From Thermoflexia bacterium (GTDB lineage Bacteria; Chloroflexota; Anaerolineae; B4-G1; SLSP01), in the NCBI GenBank assembly GCA_030605705.1, contig JAUWHU010000435.1, forward strand, positions 1-9,089: a stretch of DNA of 9,089 bases, given 5' to 3'. The notes under the pieces are model-generated. The model did no database searches, had not been told where the DNA came from, and was given only the letters and a program-made list of their open reading frames with translations. This document shows, piece after piece, positions 5,816 through 9,089 of the stretch. The position numbers were made by a program, and so were the translations under genes. Every line of letters starts with the position of its first letter. Position 1 is the stretch's first letter.

Positions 5816-6856
5816 TCACTCTTGTGCGACGGGAAGAGTAAGGTCCACGTGCATACCTTGCCCAACCCCACTGGCGAAGACGATTCTCCCCCCCAGCATC
5901 TCAATGCGCTCCCGCAGGGTAGGTAAACCGAGCCGGCCGGCATCGGCGGTCGTGAGCTCATCATCCAGATCGAACCCGCTACCATTATCTTCAGCCACTA
6001 CACGCACTTGCTGCTCGCCCATGTCCAGGGAGATTTTAATACTGGAAGCATGACCATATTGCCGTCCAATATGGATCAATTCCTGAATCACTCTAAAGAT
6101 AGTGACCTCCTTGTAAGAGGCCAAACGCCGTTCCTTGCCTGTAATGTTGAGCGTCACCCCCGCGAAGCCCTCCGTACTCAATCCTTCGGTATACCGCTTG
6201 AGTGTGGGGATCAGACCGAGATCGTCCAGCATCATTGGTCGCAGCTCAAAAATGAAATCCTTGACACTCCGGAAAGTACGCACCACGTTCTTTTTCAGCT
6301 CGGCGAGCTCCACCTGGGCTTGTTGGGGGTCCCGCAAGAAGAATCGTTCACAAATTTCGGCCTGCAACACCAGATTCGTGAGGGATTGCGCTGGCCCATC
6401 GTGGATCTTACGCGAGAGCCTTTGTCGCTCGCGTTCCTGCGCCTCAATAATGTTGATGACCAAAGATTGCGGGAGCGTGCCCGCCTTTACTGCTTGAGCG
6501 GGTATCCCGCCCTGGGGAACAACTTGCTCCAGGATCTTTCCGTAAAGCCCTTCCAGACGCATCAGGTTATGTTGGTCACTCTGCAACTTCTCAAGTTGCC
6601 CGCGCATGGTGAAGAGACGCTGTTGACTTTCCATTATTTCAGTATACGCAGACTTGATGTCTCCCCGGGGAATAGTATCAAACTGCGCTCCTACCTTACT
6701 CAAACGGGAAGCCGCCCGCGCACTTCTCTGAACCAGCCGGTCCACTTCCGAGGAGGTTTGCTGGATCAGCATGTCAACTTCCTTGAGCTCTAATTGAATT
6801 TTTTTATGCTCACGGCGACAGGATTCTAAAAACTGACTAAAGGTATTCTCGGCCAT
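5816..6856 (-). CDS. Soluble DegS-like sensor histidine kinase (HisKA_3/HATPase_c), degraded N box
   Basis: This 346-residue kinase has no membrane segment, so it should sense in the cytoplasm or through a partner. Its order matches Bacillus DegS: an N-terminal coiled-coil sensor region (about 1-112), a HisKA_3 dimerisation/phosphorylation domain with RQRLSRKIHDGPAQSL (145-159, phospho-acceptor H152) and a C-terminal HATPase_c domain (about 245-346). The G1 box EDNGSGF and the late GRLGLPTLRERIEMLGG region look intact. The N box does not: after VIQE (256-259), where the family has an Asn followed by KHA, this protein reads LIHIGRQYGHA, with no Asn. Frame is continuous, so this is substitution. 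ATG at 6856 follows AAGGGGG at about 5 nt. The partner is the response regulator 55 bp upstream; the target genes are unknown. Confidence 0.93.
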   Translation of the reverse strand: MAENTFSQFLESCRREHKKIQLELKEVDMLIQQTSSEVDRLVQRSARAASRLSKVGAQFDTIPRGDIKSAYTEIMESQQRLFTMRGQLEKLQSDQHNLMRLEGLYGKILEQVVPQGGIPAQAVKAGTLPQSLVINIIEAQERERQRLSRKIHDGPAQSLTNLVLQAEICERFFLRDPQQAQVELAELKKNVVRTFRSVKDFIFELRPMMLDDLGLIPTLKRYTEGLSTEGFAGVTLNITGKERRLASYKEVTIFRVIQELIHIGRQYGHASSIKISLDMGEQQVRVVAEDNGSGFDLDDELTTADAGRLGLPTLRERIEMLGGRIVFASGVGQGMHVDLTLPVAQE

Positions 6857-6911
6857 TATGCCCCCTTACCCACAGATTGTCAGCTAATTTCTCGGATGAA
6901 CTGATCCTCAC

Positions 6912-7625
6912 TCAAGGCTTCCGGCCAGCCATATCGGGCAACCGTACCCAACCGCGTCGTAGCGCGTGAATGGCAGCTTGCGTGCGGTCAGAAAGATTCA
7001 GCTTAGCCAGGATAGAGGTGACGTGATTCTTGACCGTTTGCCGGCTGATGCCCAACCGGTACGCGATCTCTTTGTTGCTTAACCCCTCAATGATCAACTC
7101 CAGGATTTCCATTTCCCTGGTAGTTAAGGGAGAAAAGGTCACATCTTCCGGTTTGACCCCGTAACGCCGGTAACCTTCCAGAAGCCATTGTTCTGCCTGT
7201 TCCGGAGTCATGCGCTTCCCCTCAATGACGTAGTAACCATTTGAGACGGCCCGCACCGTATCAAGCAGCTGCTCCGGATCCACGTCCTTAGCAAAATAAG
7301 CCGAAGCCCCGATACGAATCGCGTGGTAAACCTGCTCCACGTCATCATAAGCTGTCAGAATGATGAAGTTGAGCTCCGGGTGACGGTTCTTGATCTTCTG
7401 GGTAACTCGCAATCCATTGATCCCCGGAAGACTGACATCCATCAAAGTCACCGCCGGTCGCACCCGAGGGATCATTTCAAGTGCCTCCGGGCCATCCGCT
7501 GCCTCCGCTACCACGGTGATGTCTGGCTCGGCGTTCAGGACATCGTGTAAACCCTGGCGGAAAAAGGGATGATCATCAACAATCGCCACCTCTATCATGC
7601 GATTCTTGACGGATTGCGATCTCAT
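6912..7625 (-). CDS. NarL/FixJ-family response regulator (receiver + LuxR-type HTH)
   Basis: This 237-residue DNA-binding regulator has a receiver (about 11-128) and a GerE/LuxR-type helix-turn-helix (about 165-225). Receiver residues are D17/D18, phospho-acceptor D63 in LMDVSLPGING, T91 and K113. The output domain carries LTTREMEILELIIEGLSNKEIA and SRQTVKNHVTSILAKL, the usual NarL-type pattern. Between the domains is a longer linker (about 129-164). The ATG at 7625 is preferred over the internal Met10 because AAGGAGAGG sits 6-8 nt upstream, and Met10 has no such site. It is the first gene of a two-gene operon with the DegS-like kinase, which should be its phosphodonor. In domain terms this is the DegU side of a DegS/DegU-like pair, but I give no symbol because the regulon is not known. 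It may control the pilus genes downstream, which is inference. Confidence 0.96.
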   Translation of the reverse strand: MRSQSVKNRMIEVAIVDDHPFFRQGLHDVLNAEPDITVVAEAADGPEALEMIPRVRPAVTLMDVSLPGINGLRVTQKIKNRHPELNFIILTAYDDVEQVYHAIRIGASAYFAKDVDPEQLLDTVRAVSNGYYVIEGKRMTPEQAEQWLLEGYRRYGVKPEDVTFSPLTTREMEILELIIEGLSNKEIAYRLGISRQTVKNHVTSILAKLNLSDRTQAAIHALRRGWVRLPDMAGRKP

Positions 7626-7654
7626 GGTATCCTCTCCTTACTTCTGACACTTCC

Positions 7655-7663
7655 AGTATACCA
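7655..7663 (-). promoter_or_regulatory. Candidate extended -10 promoter of the two-component operon
   Basis: The minus strand reads TGGTATACT (7663-7655), an extended -10 motif (TGn before TATACT; 5 of 6 to TATAAT). No good -35 is present at 16-18 nt, as expected for extended -10 promoters. A start near 7648 leaves a leader of about 23 nt with the ribosome site. The gap to the oxidoreductase gene is 159 nt, and I see no clear terminator in it. Confidence 0.4.
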
Positions 7664-7784
7664 CAACACACACCAACAAGAAAGTACCAAACGACCGGCG
7701 GTACCCTACGGCGTAAGATTCAGCGCCATGCTCGCCCAAAATTGACGTGCCCCCATAGAGCCAGAACCACCTGACAGTGAGGAA

Positions 7785-8876
7785 CTAAGGTTCCCACACA
7801 CGCTTCAAACTCAGGAGACCCGGATCCTCATTGTGGAGCATCAACGCCAACAGCTGTTCCACCGCTACAAAAACCCAGCTCATGCCCCACGGCCCCAGTC
7901 CACTGACGGCGTAAACACGCGGTAGGCCCGGCAGCTCCCCCACGAGAGGCAAGCTATCGCGGCTCTGGACAAACCAACCGCTATAACGCTCCAGCATGGT
8001 GGCTTGCGGGCAGAACCATTCCGCCGTCTGCGCCAACAGTGAGCCAGGCCCCTCTGCCGGCGAGGCCGACCAGGCCGTAAGCTGCTGGCGACCCTCCCAA
8101 TTCTGGAGCAGAACACGTCCCTCGCTCAACACCAGGGGAATGGGGACCGCCTCCGAGCAGATGCAATCTACCGCCTGTACCGGCCACACCTTCATCCCCT
8201 GGGCCAGAGTGTGATTCAGATGGACCACATGCGCTCCCCCGGCCAGCACCACCGCCCTGGTCCGCAAATACTGCCGCCTGGCCCAGACTCCCAATTCGTC
8301 GCCCTCCGGTTCGATGGACTTGACCTCCGTGTTGGTCTGCACGCTGATGTGGGGATGAGCGAGCAATGCCTGTGTCAACGCGACGGGGTCAAAAGCCATG
8401 TCCTCCGAGGTTCGCAGGCCGACCAGCATATCCAGCTCCGTGGCATCCTCCAGCCGCGCAGAGAAACCCGCCTCCGTCAGCAGTGACACCGACTGTTGCA
8501 GCTGCTCAGCCGCCGCCCCCTCGCGCACCAGACGTAGACTGCCGACTCGCCGGACGGCAATTCCTACCGAGGCCGCTAATGAGGTCAAAATGTCTAAGTT
8601 GCGGCGGGTATATTCCCAGATATGACGCGCCCGTGCCTCTCCCTCCCTGGCGGACAAGGCGACATAAGACTCCGGGGTACCCAACAGCGCCAGGCCGCCT
8701 CCGTGACCGGTGGCTCCGCCGGCGACCTCACCGGCCTCCAACACCGCCACCGTCAAATCTTCCTCGGCCAACCGGCGAGCCACCAACGCCCCGCTCAACC
8801 CCGCTCCCACCACCGCCACATCACACGAAACCGGCAGCAGTTGTCTGGAACCGGGGGATTCCATCACCATTGACAT
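7785..8876 (-). CDS. FAD-dependent DAO-family oxidoreductase, substrate unknown
   Basis: This 363-residue protein is a flavin-dependent oxidoreductase of the D-amino-acid-oxidase/glycine-oxidase type fold. The dinucleotide-binding N-terminus reads VAVVGAGLSGALVARRLAE, with GxGxxG at residues 24-29 and the ribose-binding acidic residue E47 in VLEAG. The next loop GGATGHGGG (53-61) resembles the usual GxSGxNxG segment. Near the C-terminus, DSLPLVGELPGLPRVYAVSGLGPWGMS matches the second FAD-contacting region of the family. The middle, substrate-binding part is not diagnostic, so I cannot separate amino-acid, sarcosine-like or other amine substrates. ATG at 8876 follows AAGGAG at 7 nt. Sampled lines of this gene are about 68-70% GC against about 45-53% in parts of the kinase, regulator and cpaE genes, though part of cpaF is as high. 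It appears unrelated to the pilus genes and has its own upstream region. Confidence 0.9.
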   Translation of the reverse strand: MSMVMESPGSRQLLPVSCDVAVVGAGLSGALVARRLAEEDLTVAVLEAGEVAGGATGHGGGLALLGTPESYVALSAREGEARARHIWEYTRRNLDILTSLAASVGIAVRRVGSLRLVREGAAAEQLQQSVSLLTEAGFSARLEDATELDMLVGLRTSEDMAFDPVALTQALLAHPHISVQTNTEVKSIEPEGDELGVWARRQYLRTRAVVLAGGAHVVHLNHTLAQGMKVWPVQAVDCICSEAVPIPLVLSEGRVLLQNWEGRQQLTAWSASPAEGPGSLLAQTAEWFCPQATMLERYSGWFVQSRDSLPLVGELPGLPRVYAVSGLGPWGMSWVFVAVEQLLALMLHNEDPGLLSLKRVWEP

Positions 8877-8899
8877 GCTCAGCTCCTTTCTAAGGATTC

Positions 8900-8976
8900 G
8901 TAAAAGTATAACTTCCCGTATTTTTTGCTCTAAGCCCCCGTCCCGGGGGCGTCAATGCGGGAAATTATTCTTTTAC
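8900..8976. repeat. Long nested palindrome upstream of the oxidoreductase gene
   Basis: The outer arms at 8900-8918 and 8958-8976 are inverted repeats matching at 17 of 19 positions. Inside them is a perfect 7-bp stem, GCCCCCG (8934-8940) and CGGGGGC (8944-8950), with a 3-nt loop TCC. There is no reading frame. The structure covers the region where a promoter for the oxidoreductase gene should lie, including TATACT at 8910-8905. It could be a small mobile palindrome, an operator, or a terminator for a gene beyond the window. No T-run follows the inner stem in the right place on either strand, so a simple intrinsic terminator is unlikely. Confidence 0.6.
8905..8910 (-). promoter_or_regulatory. 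Candidate -10 box for the oxidoreductase gene
   Basis: TATACT on the minus strand (5 of 6 to TATAAT) would start transcription near 8898, about 22 nt before the ATG. There is no convincing -35 at 16-18 nt, and the box lies inside a palindrome arm, so it may be chance. The same hexamer is the -10 candidate of the two-component operon. Confidence 0.22.
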
Positions 8977-9017
8977 AGACCCTAACCTGGACAAGCCAGA
9001 ACCAAAAGGGGGTCTTT

Positions 9018-9080
9018 ACCGCAGAGAACGCTGGGAACGCCGAGAAAAACAAAGAAGAAAATCTCTGCGCTCTCTGTGTC
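9018..9080. repeat. Imperfect CAGAG-rich inverted repeat at the right edge
   Basis: Left arm 9018-9036 and right arm 9062-9080 match as inverted repeats at about 13 of 19 positions, separated by an A-rich loop. The arms share the CAGAGA/CACAGAG character of the element at 5535-5740, so they probably belong to one broad repeat class. The right arm may continue past the window edge. No gene is evident between 8977 and the edge. Confidence 0.4.
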
Positions 9081-9089
9081 AATGGGCAC

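Noticed and set aside
6008..6793. A plus-strand open frame of 261 codons opposite the kinase gene
   Set aside because: It overlaps the full kinase coding region, and the product shows no domain or suitable upstream ribosome site that I recognise.
7684..7704. Inverted GTACC/GGTAC pair between the oxidoreductase and regulator genes, considered as a terminator or operator
   Set aside because: Only 5 bp with an 11-nt loop and no T-run; easily expected by chance.
8366..8893. A long plus-strand open frame of 175 codons opposite the oxidoreductase gene
   Set aside because: It is an antisense shadow of a GC-rich gene; its product is proline/arginine-rich and low in complexity, with no recognisable domain.

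Overview
The window is one strand of an operon-rich bacterial chromosome. Every gene I can support reads on the minus strand, so transcription runs from high to low coordinates. The core is a Flp-type (Tad) pilus / type IVc secretion block in the order cpaB, cpaE (tadZ), cpaF (tadA), tadB, tadC, with tadC cut by the left edge. There is no secretin (cpaC/rcpA) or cpaD between cpaB and cpaE. That layout, with a DegS-like cytoplasmic kinase and GTG/TTG starts, suggests a bacterium without a classical outer membrane. Chloroflexota (Anaerolineae-like) is my best guess, from impression of the protein sequences only; an actinobacterial or other monoderm origin is not excluded.

Layout from right to left: 8877-9089 is intergenic and holds a long nested palindrome (8900-8976) and part of a CAGAG-rich inverted repeat (9018-9080). 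7785-8876 is a GC-rich FAD-dependent DAO-family oxidoreductase. 6912-7625 and 5816-6856 are a NarL/LuxR-type response regulator and a DegS-like soluble histidine kinase, 55 bp apart, forming a two-component pair. 5389-5815 is a 427-bp intergenic region with a MITE-like inverted-repeat element (about 5542-5734) and a good candidate promoter for the pilus genes. 1-5388 is the Tad block.

Working model: CpaB is the membrane-anchored periplasmic/extracytoplasmic assembly factor, CpaE positions the machine, CpaF is the hexameric ATPase motor, and TadB/TadC form the inner-membrane platform. Pilin, prepilin peptidase and TadE-like genes are not in the window and would be expected beyond the left edge or elsewhere. 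The two-component pair upstream may regulate the pilus genes, but that is inference from position only.

No wholly new system is evident. The points most worth a second look are the kinase's lost N-box asparagine, CpaE with an intact receiver site but a cysteine in place of the Walker A lysine, and three structured intergenic repeats, one of which looks like one palindrome inserted inside another.
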